40,889 bases of DNA. Source: Pseudomonadota bacterium (GTDB taxonomy: Bacteria; Pseudomonadota; Alphaproteobacteria; Reyranellales; Reyranellaceae). Position numbers and translations under genes: made by a program. This document shows, piece after piece, positions 16,644-25,128 of this stretch (its first letter is position 1; each line of letters begins with the position of its first letter). Where the stretch lies: positions 1 through 40,889 of the forward strand of contig JAFEFG010000037.1 in NCBI GenBank assembly GCA_018240685.1. The letters are read 5' to 3'. The notes below the pieces were generated by a model. It was not told the origin of the DNA. It saw nothing but the letters and a program-made list of their open reading frames with translations, and ran no database searches.

Positions 16644-17534
16644 TCAGTTCCTGGCCGTGGCACGGGCACGCCATCCGACCATCAGGCCGGCCGCGATGAT
16701 CACGGCGCTGCCCAGCCAGGTGTAGATGTCGGGAATCTCGCTGAACATCAGGTATCCCACGATCACCGAGCCGATCATCTGCGTGTAGTTGAAGGGGGCA
16801 ATGAAATTCGCCGGCGCATAGGTCATGGCCCGCGCCACGCAGTAATGGCCGATGCCGCCGAAAATCCCGAGAGACGACAGCAGCAAGGCGTCCGACAGGC
16901 TGTCCGGCGTGCGCCAGACGAAGGGCACCACCAGCGACATCACGATCGTGCTGCCGAAAGCGCTGTAGAAGACCGTGGTCGACGGGTGATCCAACCCCGC
17001 TACGCGTCGAATGAAGATCTGATAGACCGCATAGGCGATCGCGCTCGCGACGATCATCAGCGAGGCCCACTGAAACACCGAACTGCCCGGCCTGATGACG
17101 ATCAGGACGCCGGTGAATCCCACCAGCACGGCGAGAAGGCGCATCGCCGTGATGCGCTCGCCCAGCAGCGGCCAGGCGAGGAAGACGACGGCCAGCGGCG
17201 CGATGAAGGAGATCGAGATCGCTTCGGCGACGCCCACGTACTTCACGGCGCCGAAGAAGAAGAAGGTGGAAGCGAGCAGCGTGATCGAGCAGATCAGTTG
17301 CGAGATCGGCTGGCGACTGCGGAAAAGCGCCCACCCGCGCCGCGGGAAGAAGATGAGCACGATCAGGAGCAGATGCGAGAACACCCGCGCCCAAACGACT
17401 TCCTCGAAGGGATAGCGCGAGCTCAGGAGCTTCACGAGCCCGTTCATGATCGGGAACAGGGTGCAGGCGATGCTCATGAACAGAATGCCGAGCCACGGGC
17501 GATAGGCCCGGCCGGGAGCGGCAGGATCGGTCAT
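16644..17534 (-). CDS. EamA-family (drug/metabolite transporter superfamily) permease
   Basis: The 296-residue inner-membrane protein shows about ten hydrophobic segments in two EamA repeats, with the classical GERIT after the first repeat and the repeat-2 pattern FNYTQMIGSVIVGYLMFSEIPD. Family members export or import small metabolites; the substrate cannot be read from sequence. I start it at ATG 17534 rather than the in-frame TTG at 17543. It sits 11 bases after the DUF1007 gene and just before prpB, which suggests co-transcription. It is unrelated at the residue level to the second EamA protein of this window (25129-26034) beyond the shared fold. Confidence 0.85.
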   Translation of the reverse strand: MTDPAAPGRAYRPWLGILFMSIACTLFPIMNGLVKLLSSRYPFEEVVWARVFSHLLLIVLIFFPRRGWALFRSRQPISQLICSITLLASTFFFFGAVKYVGVAEAISISFIAPLAVVFLAWPLLGERITAMRLLAVLVGFTGVLIVIRPGSSVFQWASLMIVASAIAYAVYQIFIRRVAGLDHPSTTVFYSAFGSTIVMSLVVPFVWRTPDSLSDALLLSSLGIFGGIGHYCVARAMTYAPANFIAPFNYTQMIGSVIVGYLMFSEIPDIYTWLGSAVIIAAGLMVGWRARATARN

Positions 17535-17545
17535 CGGCCGCAAGC

Positions 17546-18202
17546 CTAGGGCAGTTTGCAGGAAACCATATCGGCGAACACCGGATGCCCCGGTACGAAC
17601 TCTGATTTGTAGGTCGGATGCTTGCCGAGCCTGCAGTCGGCCGGCAGTGTGTTCTTGTCGACCTCAACGCGGATGAAATCCTCCGGATCGAAGGTCGTGA
17701 TCGTGAAGGCCTTGACCGGCTTCGGCAACGCCAGGCGCATGGTGTAGACGAGATTGCGCGGCTTTGCCGGCGGTGCCTTCCGGGGCTCCGGCTTGGCGGT
17801 CGCCGTTTGCTTGTCGCCCGCGCTCCTGTCCCATTCCGGCGGCGTGAAGCTCGCGGGATCTTCGATCCGGGCATTGAACGCCAGCTCGCTGTTCGGCTGG
17901 AAGTCCTTGCCCCCGATATTGAGCCAGGTCATGAAGCCGGCCTTCTCCAGTGCCTGCAACGTGTCGTCCGAGAGGCGCTTCACCTCGTCCGGCGAGAAGG
18001 TTCCGTCGTCATTCTCGTCGATCGCCGCGATCTCGTTTTCGCTCGAACCCGGGTCGAAGCGCCACTCGATCTCGACGGCGGTGAATTTGCCGTCGGCCAC
18101 GATGGGCTTGACCCGCTGCTGAATCCAGATGTGCGGATGGGCCGAGGCGCCTGAGGCTGCCAGCAGCAGGATCGCCGCGACGATCGGCGCGACGAGCTTC
18201 AT
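17546..18202 (-). CDS. Secreted DUF1007-family protein with an EF-hand-like loop
   Basis: This 218-residue protein has a Sec signal peptide ending near ASGASA and a mature start HPHIWIQQRV, the HPHIW being characteristic of DUF1007 periplasmic proteins. These are often found next to nickel/cobalt or zinc transport genes and are suspected of metal handling. Residues around 62-75 read DENDDGTFSPDEV, an EF-hand-type calcium loop (Asp1, Asn3, Asp5, Gly6, Glu12). The middle has a Lys/Pro-rich linker (KPEPRKAPPAKP). Its start overlaps the thioesterase stop by four bases (ATGA). No recognised metal permease is adjacent; the neighbour is an EamA transporter. Confidence 0.75.
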   Translation of the reverse strand: MKLVAPIVAAILLLAASGASAHPHIWIQQRVKPIVADGKFTAVEIEWRFDPGSSENEIAAIDENDDGTFSPDEVKRLSDDTLQALEKAGFMTWLNIGGKDFQPNSELAFNARIEDPASFTPPEWDRSAGDKQTATAKPEPRKAPPAKPRNLVYTMRLALPKPVKAFTITTFDPEDFIRVEVDKNTLPADCRLGKHPTYKSEFVPGHPVFADMVSCKLP

Positions 18203-18573
18203 TTCGGGACCGGTCTCGGCTTGCCGTCGTCATCGATGGCCACGAAGACGAAGGTGCCGTGGGTGACCTGGATTTCCGCAGAGTCGTGTCGCCGCTGGAC
18301 CATCGTCTCCAGATCGACGGTTATCGAGGTGCGGCCGATCCTGGCCACATTGCCGTAGATCGAGACCATGTCGCCGACCTTGATCGGCTGCACGAACGTC
18401 ATGGCCGTTATGGCAACCGTGGCCACCCTGCCCTTCGCCGCCCGGGCGGCCATGGCGCCGCCGGCCACGTCCATCTGCGACAGCACCCAGCCGCCGAAAA
18501 TATCGCCATTGCCGTTCATATCCGCCGGCTGCGGCACGGTCCTGATGATCGGATCGCGCGGGCTGTCGGGCAT
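18199..18573 (-). CDS. YciA-type acyl-CoA thioesterase (hotdog fold)
   Basis: The 124-residue protein aligns through its length with YciA-type thioesterases, which hydrolyse short and medium acyl-CoAs. NGNGDIFGGWVLSQMD contains the catalytic Asp region, and AMTFVQPIKVGDMVSIYG and DGKPRPVP are family hallmarks. I chose the ATG at 18573, which gives the normal YciA N-terminus and has AGGA a few bases upstream. An ATG at 18618 would add 15 residues without a clear ribosome site. It is the first gene of the minus-strand series yciA-like / DUF1007 / eamA / prpB and is divergent from parE. Confidence 0.85.
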   Translation of the reverse strand: MPDSPRDPIIRTVPQPADMNGNGDIFGGWVLSQMDVAGGAMAARAAKGRVATVAITAMTFVQPIKVGDMVSIYGNVARIGRTSITVDLETMVQRRHDSAEIQVTHGTFVFVAIDDDGKPRPVPK

Positions 18574-18680
18574 CTCGTCCTGCCGGATGTTGTTGCTTTC
18601 CGGCGCTTTTCCTACCATATCCGTAATGGAGCGGTCACCCGGCGATCCCCTCGCGCGACCGTAAAACGACAAGAAGCAGC

Positions 18681-20699
18681 ATGGCGAAGAACGGCGACCT
18701 GTTCGAACGATCGGGCAGCGGCAAGCGTGCCGCGGCCGGCAAGGACACTTCCTACACGGCACGTGACATCGAGGTGCTGGAGGGGCTGGAGCCTGTCCGC
18801 AAGCGCCCGGGCATGTATATCGGCGGCACCGACGAGCGGGCCATGCACCATCTCGTCGCCGAGGTTCTCGACAATGCCATGGACGAGGCCGTCGCCGGGC
18901 ACGCCAATACCATCCATCTCGAGATGCTGGCCGGGAACAAGATCCTGATCCGCGACAACGGACGCGGCATCCCGGTCGACCCTCATCCCAAGTACAAGAA
19001 CAAGTCCGCGCTCGAGGTCATCCTCACCACGCTGCATTCCGGCGGCAAGTTCAACGGCAAGGTCTATGCGACTTCCGGCGGCCTGCACGGCGTCGGTATC
19101 TCGGTGGTCAATGCGCTGTCCGACGATCTCGTCGTTGAAGTGGCGCGCGACCGGCAGGCCTGGACGCAGAGCTTCTCGCGCGGCAAGCCGGCCTCGAAGC
19201 TGAAGGCGGCGGGCCCCGCTCCCAATCGCCGCGGCACGACCGTCACCTTTCACCCCGATCCGGAAATCTTCGGCAAGCAGCAGTTCGTGCCCGAGCGCCT
19301 CTACCGCATGGCGCGCTCCAAGGCCTACCTGTTCCGCGGCGTCGAGATCCGCTGGAAATGCGACAAGAGCCTGATCAAGGGCAACGCGGTCCCGGAAGAG
19401 GAATCGTTCCACTTCCCCGGCGGCCTCAAGGATTACCTGACGTCGGAGATCGGCCAGCGGCCGACCGTGGTGCCGCAGCCCTTCGCCGGCGAGGCCAGGA
19501 GCGAGAGCAACGGCACGGCCGGCGGCAAGGTCGAATGGGCCGTCTGGTGGCCCAACGACGAGGAAGGCTTCGTCCGTTCCTACTGCAATACCGTGCCGAC
19601 CTCGGAGGGCGGTACGCACGAATCGGGCTTCCGTAGCGCGCTGGTGCGCGGCCTGAAGCGCTATGCCGAGCTCACCGGCAACCGCAAGGGTTCGGTGATC
19701 ACGGCCGACGACGTCATGGACGGTGCAGCCGCCCTCGTCTCGGTCTTCATCGAGCAGCCGCAGTTCCAGGGACAGACCAAGGAGAAGCTGGTCAGCGTCG
19801 AGGCCACGAAGCTGGTCGAGTCGATCGTCGGCGACAACTTCGAACACTGGCTCGTCGGCGACAAGGAAGCCGGCAACGTCCTGCTGGATCACGTCATCGC
19901 CAAGGCCGAGGATCGGCTGCGGCGCCGGCAGGACCGCGAGCAGCAGCGCAAGACGGCGACCCGCAAGCTGCGCCTGCCCGGCAAGCTCGCCGACTGCAGC
20001 AACACGGCCGCCGAGGGCACCGAGATCTTCCTGGTCGAGGGCGATTCGGCCGGCGGCTCGGCCAAGGCGGCGCGCAACCGCGAGACGCAGGCCATCCTCC
20101 CCCTGCGCGGCAAGATCCTGAACGTGGCGAGCGCCAGCGCCGACAAGCTGCGCGAGAACCAGGAAGTGCAGGATCTCATCCAGGCGCTGGGGTGCGGCAC
20201 GGGCGCCAACTACAACGAGGACAGGCTTCGCTACGAGCGGGTCATCATCATGACCGACGCCGACGTCGACGGCGCGCACATCGCCTCGCTGCTGATGACG
20301 TTCTTCTACCGCGAGATGCCGAAGCTGATCGAGAACGGCCACCTGTTCCTCGCCCAGCCGCCGCTGTTCCGCCTGAGCAAGGGCGGACGCACCGAATACG
20401 CGCGTGACGAGGCCCACAGGGACGAACTGATCCGCGACGTCTTCGGAGGCGGCAAGATCGAGACCACGCGCTTCAAGGGCCTGGGCGAGATGCAGTCCGC
20501 GCATCTGCGCGAGACGACCATGGACATGACCAAGCGAACGCTTCTGAAGATCGACCTGCCGACCGCGGCCGATGCCGATCAGCGCCGTGAGGAGATGCAG
20601 GTGCGGACGCTGGTCGAGAACCTGATGGGCCGCAAACCCGAGAAGCGCTATGCCTTCATCCAGGAAAACGCCAAGTTCGCGCGCGACCTCGACGTCTGA
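18681..20699 (+). CDS. parE: DNA topoisomerase IV subunit B
   Basis: ParE is the ATPase subunit of topoisomerase IV, which decatenates daughter chromosomes. The 672-residue protein is closer to ParE than GyrB in length and in the lack of the long GyrB insertion. It has the GHKL ATP site (EVLDNAMDEA, DNGRGIP, GGLHGVGISVVNALS), and the Toprim metal motifs EGDSAGGSA and TDADVDGAHI followed by the C-terminal LMTFFYREMP. The ATG at 18681 gives a short polar lead before YTARDIEVLEGLEPVRKRPGMYIG. parC is not in the window. It is divergent from the thioesterase gene. Confidence 0.93.
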   Translation: MAKNGDLFERSGSGKRAAAGKDTSYTARDIEVLEGLEPVRKRPGMYIGGTDERAMHHLVAEVLDNAMDEAVAGHANTIHLEMLAGNKILIRDNGRGIPVDPHPKYKNKSALEVILTTLHSGGKFNGKVYATSGGLHGVGISVVNALSDDLVVEVARDRQAWTQSFSRGKPASKLKAAGPAPNRRGTTVTFHPDPEIFGKQQFVPERLYRMARSKAYLFRGVEIRWKCDKSLIKGNAVPEEESFHFPGGLKDYLTSEIGQRPTVVPQPFAGEARSESNGTAGGKVEWAVWWPNDEEGFVRSYCNTVPTSEGGTHESGFRSALVRGLKRYAELTGNRKGSVITADDVMDGAAALVSVFIEQPQFQGQTKEKLVSVEATKLVESIVGDNFEHWLVGDKEAGNVLLDHVIAKAEDRLRRRQDREQQRKTATRKLRLPGKLADCSNTAAEGTEIFLVEGDSAGGSAKAARNRETQAILPLRGKILNVASASADKLRENQEVQDLIQALGCGTGANYNEDRLRYERVIIMTDADVDGAHIASLLMTFFYREMPKLIENGHLFLAQPPLFRLSKGGRTEYARDEAHRDELIRDVFGGGKIETTRFKGLGEMQSAHLRETTMDMTKRTLLKIDLPTAADADQRREEMQVRTLVENLMGRKPEKRYAFIQENAKFARDLDV

Positions 20700-20798
20700 C
20701 GGCTTACAGCCGGCTTACATGCGGCGCGCGGGATTGTGACGTGAAGGCCGCGGCCGGCGGCCCTAGTCTTGGACTGGAATTCACGGGAGGACGTCCCC

Positions 20799-21404
20799 AT
20801 GCGTGCGATTGATAGGCGTACGATTGACTGGCGTGCGATCAAGATGACCGTCACAGCCGGCGCCCTGGCGCTGGGCCTTTCCGCCGGTGCCGCTGCCGAC
20901 GCGGCCACGCTCGGCGGGCCCCAATACGCCATTCAGTACGACTATCGCGATTTCTACGCGGCGACCGACCACAAGACCTTCCGCGTCGTGTTGCTGGGCA
21001 ATCCCTATCCCGGCATGGAGATGAGCGAGGTGGCGCGACGCCTCCTCCCCGTCATGCAGGTCAACAAGCCCCCGCCGCATCTCACTTTCACTTACGACGA
21101 GCCCACCGAGCCGCCGCGGCCCGACTATCGTCTGGTGCTGGTCTTCAACCCGGCGAACGACCTGGGGTCCGGTGCCGTCTGCAACGGCGTCAGCCGCTTC
21201 CAGCCGGCGACGCCCGGCCGCGTCTATGTCTTCGCTGTCTATTGCCGTAATGACCTCGCCTTGTCGGAAGTCACCGGCCGGGCCGTGTCCTCGGCGCCCG
21301 ACGACGAGGCGATGGGCGACCTGATGAAGGATCTGTTCAACGTCGTGTTCAGTCGCGCCCCCTATCTCCAGCGGCAGCATGGGCGCGGCGGCCTGGGTTC
21401 CTGA
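20799..21404 (+). CDS. Hypothetical secreted protein
   Basis: I do not recognise this 201-residue protein. It has an N-terminal stretch of three near-identical five-residue repeats (RAIDR, RTIDW, RAIKM), then a hydrophobic core and AGAAADAATL that look like a Sec signal peptide with an unusually long charged lead. The mature part is mixed alpha/beta with PPRPDYRLVLVFNPAND, CNGVSRFQP and YCRNDLAL; its two cysteines could form a disulfide. GGGAGG lies eight bases before ATG 20799, which fixes the start. It stands between parE and pyrD, both on the same strand, with 99 bases before it and 36 after. Confidence 0.6.
   Translation: MRAIDRRTIDWRAIKMTVTAGALALGLSAGAAADAATLGGPQYAIQYDYRDFYAATDHKTFRVVLLGNPYPGMEMSEVARRLLPVMQVNKPPPHLTFTYDEPTEPPRPDYRLVLVFNPANDLGSGAVCNGVSRFQPATPGRVYVFAVYCRNDLALSEVTGRAVSSAPDDEAMGDLMKDLFNVVFSRAPYLQRQHGRGGLGS
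20802..20846 (+). repeat. Three tandem 15-base repeats in a signal-peptide coding region
   Basis: Three consecutive 15-base units begin CGTGCGATTGATAGG, CGTACGATTGACTGG and CGTGCGATCAAGATG. They keep the reading frame and encode a five-residue repeat at the extreme N-terminus of the secreted protein at 20799-21404. Confidence 0.75.
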
Positions 21405-21430
21405 AGCGCTCCACAGGGCATCTCTGCTAA

Positions 21431-21452
21431 CCAGACGGCTATGGCCGTCTGG
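21431..21452 (+). promoter_or_regulatory. Perfect hairpin presenting the pyrD start codon in its loop
   Basis: CCAGACGGC (21431-21439) pairs perfectly with GCCGTCTGG (21444-21452) around the four-base loop TATG. The pyrD start codon ATG (21441-21443) is inside that loop, and codons 2-4 form the right arm. No Shine-Dalgarno sequence is obvious upstream. A role in translational control is inferred. Confidence 0.5.
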
Positions 21453-22484
21453 TATGCCCTCGCCAACCTGGTTCTTTCCCGCATCGACGCCGAGACGGCT
21501 CATGGCCTGGCGATCGCCGGCCTGAGGACCGGCCTGCTTCCTTCCGACCGGCGTGGGGACCCGTCCTCGCTGGCGATCGACCTTTGGGGCCGGAGCCTTC
21601 CCAATCCGATCGGCCTCGCCGCTGGGTTCGACAAGAATGCCGAAGTGCCCGATGCAGCCCTCGGCATGGGCTTCGGCCTGGTCGAGATCGGCAGCGTGAC
21701 GCCCAGGCCACAGCCCGGCAATCCGCGGCCGCGCGTCTTCCGGCTGCCCGAGGACCGGGGCGTCATCAACCGGATGGGCTTCCCCGGCGAAGGGCTGGAG
21801 GCCGTCCTGGCGCGGCTTCGGCAGCGGCAACGCACCGGCTTCGTCGGCGTCAATGTCGGCGCCAACAAGGACAGCGACGACCGGGCGGCGGACTACGTCG
21901 TCTGCGCCCGTGCGCTCGCGCCCTATGCCGACTACCTCGTCTGCAACGTCTCCTCGCCCAACACCCCGGGCCTGCGCAACCTCCAGGGCCGGACCCAGCT
22001 TGCCGACCTGCTCAAGCGCGTGCAGGAGGCGATCGCGGGAAGTTCCGTGCCGCTCGTCGTGAAGATCGCGCCCGACGCCACCGATGACGACCTCGACGAT
22101 ATCGTCGGCGTCTGCCGCGAGCTGCGGATGGACGGCATCATCGTCGGCAACACCACGCTGTCGCGTCCCCCTTCCCTTCGCGCGGCGCGCCGCGACGAGA
22201 CGGGCGGGCTGTCGGGGGCGCCGCTGCTGACCCTGTCGACCGACGTGCTCCGCCGGACGGCACAGCGCGTCGAGCGCCAGTTCCCGCTGATCGGCTGCGG
22301 CGGCGTGGGCTCGGGCGCCGATGCCTATGCCAAGATCCGCGCCGGCGCGAGCCTGGTCCAGCTCTACTCGGCCCTCGTCTACGAGGGGCCACCGTTGGTG
22401 CGCCGCATCAAGGACGAACTGGCCGCCCTTCTCGCCCGCGACGGCTTCACTTCGGTGGCGCAGGCGGTGGGGGCCGATCTCTAG
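21441..22484 (+). CDS. pyrD: Dihydroorotate dehydrogenase (quinone), class 2
   Basis: PyrD oxidises dihydroorotate to orotate in pyrimidine synthesis and passes electrons to membrane quinone. The 347-residue protein has the amphipathic N-terminal membrane helix of class 2 enzymes (VWYALANLVLSRIDAETAHGLAI), the FMN-binding GLAAGFDKNAE and EIGSVTPRPQPGNPRPR, the catalytic serine region NVSSPNTPGLR (Ser171/172) and the C-terminal GCGGVGSGADAYAKIRAGASLVQLYSA-type flavin phosphate site. The start codon lies in the loop of a perfect 9-bp hairpin. It is followed by the LysE-family exporter after nine bases. Confidence 0.95.
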   Translation: MAVWYALANLVLSRIDAETAHGLAIAGLRTGLLPSDRRGDPSSLAIDLWGRSLPNPIGLAAGFDKNAEVPDAALGMGFGLVEIGSVTPRPQPGNPRPRVFRLPEDRGVINRMGFPGEGLEAVLARLRQRQRTGFVGVNVGANKDSDDRAADYVVCARALAPYADYLVCNVSSPNTPGLRNLQGRTQLADLLKRVQEAIAGSSVPLVVKIAPDATDDDLDDIVGVCRELRMDGIIVGNTTLSRPPSLRAARRDETGGLSGAPLLTLSTDVLRRTAQRVERQFPLIGCGGVGSGADAYAKIRAGASLVQLYSALVYEGPPLVRRIKDELAALLARDGFTSVAQAVGADL

Positions 22485-22493
22485 GAGAGTGGA

Positions 22494-23105
22494 ATGAGTC
22501 TCGACTTCCTGCTCACCACCCTGATCGTCGTCATCTCGCCCGGGACCGGCGTGCTCTATACGCTCGCGGCCGGCCTGTCGCGGGGACACAAGGCGAGCAC
22601 CATTGCCGCGTTCGGCTGCACGCTGGGAATCGTGCCGCATATGGCGGCGGCCATCCTCGGTCTGGCGGCGCTGCTGCACACGAGCGCGCTTGCCTTCCAG
22701 ACCCTGAAGTACCTGGGCGTCGCCTATCTCCTCTACATGGCGTGGAACACGCTCAAGGAGCAGGGCGCCCTCAAGATCGAGAACGATGTCCGGGCGCGCT
22801 CGGGCGTCAGCGTGATCGTCGAGGCGGTCCTGCTCAACCTGCTCAACCCGAAACTTTCGATCTTCTTCTTCGCCTTCCTGCCGCAGTTCGTTCCAGCCGA
22901 CACCGCCCACCCCCTGCCGCGCATGCTCGAGCTGAGCGGCGTGTTCATGCTGGTGACGTTCGTCGTCTTCGTCGGCTACGGACTGTTCGCGTCGGCAGTG
23001 CGACGCCACGTGATCTCACGCCCAGCCATTCTTGCCTGGATGCGGCGGACCTTCGCGGCCGCGTTCGTGGCGCTCGGCGTCAAGCTCGCCCTCGCCGAGC
23101 GCTGA
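22494..23105 (+). CDS. LysE/RhtB-family amino-acid exporter
   Basis: The 203-residue inner-membrane protein has five to six hydrophobic segments and the family signature near the N-terminus, ISPGTGVLYTLAAGLSRGHKAS, followed by GIVPHMAAAILGLAALL and LLNLLNPKLSIFFFAFLPQFV. Members export amino acids or homoserine lactones by proton antiport; the substrate is not predictable here. It starts with a good GGAG upstream, nine bases after pyrD, so is probably co-transcribed with it. It converges on ilvD. Confidence 0.9.
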   Translation: MSLDFLLTTLIVVISPGTGVLYTLAAGLSRGHKASTIAAFGCTLGIVPHMAAAILGLAALLHTSALAFQTLKYLGVAYLLYMAWNTLKEQGALKIENDVRARSGVSVIVEAVLLNLLNPKLSIFFFAFLPQFVPADTAHPLPRMLELSGVFMLVTFVVFVGYGLFASAVRRHVISRPAILAWMRRTFAAAFVALGVKLALAER

Positions 23106-23116
23106 GCGGCCCCGGC

Positions 23117-23140
23117 CGGAACGCGCTGGATCGCGTTCCG
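23117..23140. terminator. Hairpin between the convergent exporter and ilvD genes
   Basis: CGGAACGCG and CGCGTTCCG form a 9-bp stem around a six-base loop in the 61-base gap between convergent stop codons. There is no T-run, so terminator function rests on position and stem strength only. Confidence 0.4.
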
Positions 23141-23166
23141 CCAGGGACGGTAATGCCAGCCGATCG

Positions 23167-24918
23167 TCAGATGTCGGCGAAGACGTGGCTTTCCTTCTTG
23201 GCGCCCGGGTGGGTCACCGCACCGGTGACGGCCGGGCCGACCAGCTCGGCGTACTTCCACAGCGCGCCGGCCGTATAGCCGTTCTTGCGCGGCTTCCAGG
23301 CCTTGCGGCGCTTGGCGAGCTCACGCTCCGAGAGGTCGACCGACAGCCGGCCCTTGACGGCGTCGATGGTGATCATGTCGCCGTTCTTGAGGAGGCCGAT
23401 CGGGCCGCCGACCTGTGCCTCGGGTCCCACATGGCCGACGCAGAAGCCGCGTGTACCGCCGGAAAAGCGGCCGTCGGTGATCAGGGCCACTTTCTCGCCG
23501 ACGCCCAGGCCGTAGAGGGCCGCCGTGGTCGACAGCATCTCGCGCATGCCCGGCCCGCCCTTGGGGCCCTCGTAGCGGATGACGAGCACATCGCCTTCCT
23601 TGAACTTGCCCTTCACCACCGCGTCGAACGCAGCCTCTTCCGAATCGAAGCAGCGCGCCGGGCCGGTGAAGACCAGGCGCTGCATGCCCGCCACCTTCAC
23701 GATCGCGCCGTCGGGTGCGAGGTTGCCCTTCAGGCCGACCACGCCGCCGGTGGGCGTGATGCAGTCCTTCACGCGGTAGATGACGTCCTGGTCCTTGGGG
23801 AACTTCACGTTCTTGTGGTTCTCGGCCAGCGTCTTGCCGGTGACGGTGAGCGCATCGCCATGCAGCAGGCCGGCATCCAGCAGTTCCTTGATGACGACCG
23901 GGATGCCGCCGACCTGGAACAGATCCAGCGCCACGTACTTTCCGCCCGGCTTGAGGTCGGCGATGTAGGGCGTCTTCTTGAAGATCTTGGCGACGTCGTG
24001 GAGGTCGAACTTGATGCCGCACTCGTTGGCCATCGCCGGCAGGTGCAGCGCCGCGTTGGTCGAACCGCCGGTCGCGGCGACCACGGTCGCGGCATTCTCG
24101 AACGCCTCGCGGGTGGCGATGTCGCGCGGTCGGATGCCCAGCCGCAGCAGGTTCATCGCCGCCTCGCCCGAGGCCTCGGCATACTGGTCGCGAGTCTCGT
24201 AGGGTGCGGGAGCGCCCGCCGAGCCCGGCAGGGCGAGGCCGATCGCCTCGGACACGCAGGCCATGGTGTTGGCGGTGAACTGGCCGCCGCACGAGCCGGC
24301 CGACGGACAGGCCGCACACTCGAGTTCGTGCAGGTCGCCGTCCGAGAATTTGCCGGCGGCGTGCATGCCGACGCCTTCGAACACGTCGACGACGGTCACG
24401 TCCTTGCCGCGGAACTTACCCGGCAGGATCGTGCCGCCATACATGAACACCGACGGCACGTTGAGGCGCAGCATCGCCATCATCATGCCCGGCAGCGACT
24501 TGTCGCAGCCGGCAAGGGTGACCATGGCGTCATAGCAGTGGCCGCGCATGGTGAGCTCGACCGAGTCGGCGATGAGGTCGCGGCTGGCCAGCGAGGACTT
24601 CATGCCCTGATGGCCCATGGCGATGCCGTCGGTCACGGTGATGGTCGTGAACTCGCGCGGGGTGCCGCCGCTGCGGTCGACACCGACCTTCACGGCCTGG
24701 GCCTGGCGGTTCAGCGCGATATTGCACGGGGCAGCCTCGTTCCAGCAGGTCGCCACGCCCACGATGGGCTGGTTGATCTGCTTTTCGGTGAGGCCCATGG
24801 CGTAGAGATAGGAGCGATGCGGCGCCCGCTCCGGGCCGACCGTGGTGTAGCGGCTGGGCAGCTTCGCCTTGTCCAGAGTCGGATTGGGATGCAGCTTCGG
24901 TTGCTTCTTCTTGGCCAT
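23167..24918 (-). CDS. ilvD: Dihydroxy-acid dehydratase
   Basis: IlvD dehydrates dihydroxy-isovalerate and dihydroxy-methylvalerate in branched-chain amino-acid synthesis. The 583-residue protein has candidate Fe-S cluster cysteines in CWNEAAPC (58-65), [12 protein letters not shown] (Cys138) and [16 protein letters not shown] (Cys210), plus the C-terminal signature [24 protein letters not shown]. These identify the IlvD/Edd family, and the order of motifs fits IlvD rather than a sugar-acid dehydratase, although that distinction is not absolute. The gene stands alone. A perfect -35 element and a 12-base palindrome lie upstream. Confidence 0.92.
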   Translation of the reverse strand: MAKKKQPKLHPNPTLDKAKLPSRYTTVGPERAPHRSYLYAMGLTEKQINQPIVGVATCWNEAAPCNIALNRQAQAVKVGVDRSGGTPREFTTITVTDGIAMGHQGMKSSLASRDLIADSVELTMRGHCYDAMVTLAGCDKSLPGMMMAMLRLNVPSVFMYGGTILPGKFRGKDVTVVDVFEGVGMHAAGKFSDGDLHELECAACPSAGSCGGQFTANTMACVSEAIGLALPGSAGAPAPYETRDQYAEASGEAAMNLLRLGIRPRDIATREAFENAATVVAATGGSTNAALHLPAMANECGIKFDLHDVAKIFKKTPYIADLKPGGKYVALDLFQVGGIPVVIKELLDAGLLHGDALTVTGKTLAENHKNVKFPKDQDVIYRVKDCITPTGGVVGLKGNLAPDGAIVKVAGMQRLVFTGPARCFDSEEAAFDAVVKGKFKEGDVLVIRYEGPKGGPGMREMLSTTAALYGLGVGEKVALITDGRFSGGTRGFCVGHVGPEAQVGGPIGLLKNGDMITIDAVKGRLSVDLSERELAKRRKAWKPRKNGYTAGALWKYAELVGPAVTGAVTHPGAKKESHVFADI

Positions 24919-24985
24919 CGCGCGCGGGTCTCCGCCCTCTCGAGTGAAATTCGGCCGGACATTACTCGCGCCGGCCTGCGATTCC

Positions 24986-25014
24986 TAGGCTCAACGGGCT
25001 GCAGCCCCTGTCAA
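24986..25014 (-). promoter_or_regulatory. Possible ilvD promoter with an internal 12-base palindrome
   Basis: On the minus strand a perfect TTGACA (25014-25009) lies about 90 bases before the ilvD start. No good -10 follows at 17 bases (AGCCTA). The palindrome GGGCTGCAGCCC (24996-25007) fills most of the spacer and could be an operator or simply chance in GC-rich DNA. Confidence 0.3.
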
Positions 25015-25128
25015 TGCCCTGCGGACGGATCCGGAAGGGCGCACTCCGGGGTGGCCTGCATCGCGGAAATCTGGACGGAAGACGGCCGGCCCGACACCCC
25101 ATACACTGCCGCCCGCAAAGGGGGAAAC

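Noticed and set aside
18612..20504. 630-codon minus-strand open frame opposite parE
   Set aside because: parE carries every GHKL and Toprim motif on the plus strand.
20781..23009. 742-codon minus-strand open frame
   Set aside because: Antisense to the secreted protein, pyrD and the LysE-family exporter.
23032..25128. N-terminal 700 codons of the open frame ending at 26034
   Set aside because: Antisense to ilvD; the EamA transporter itself starts at GTG 25129 with a purine-rich ribosome site.
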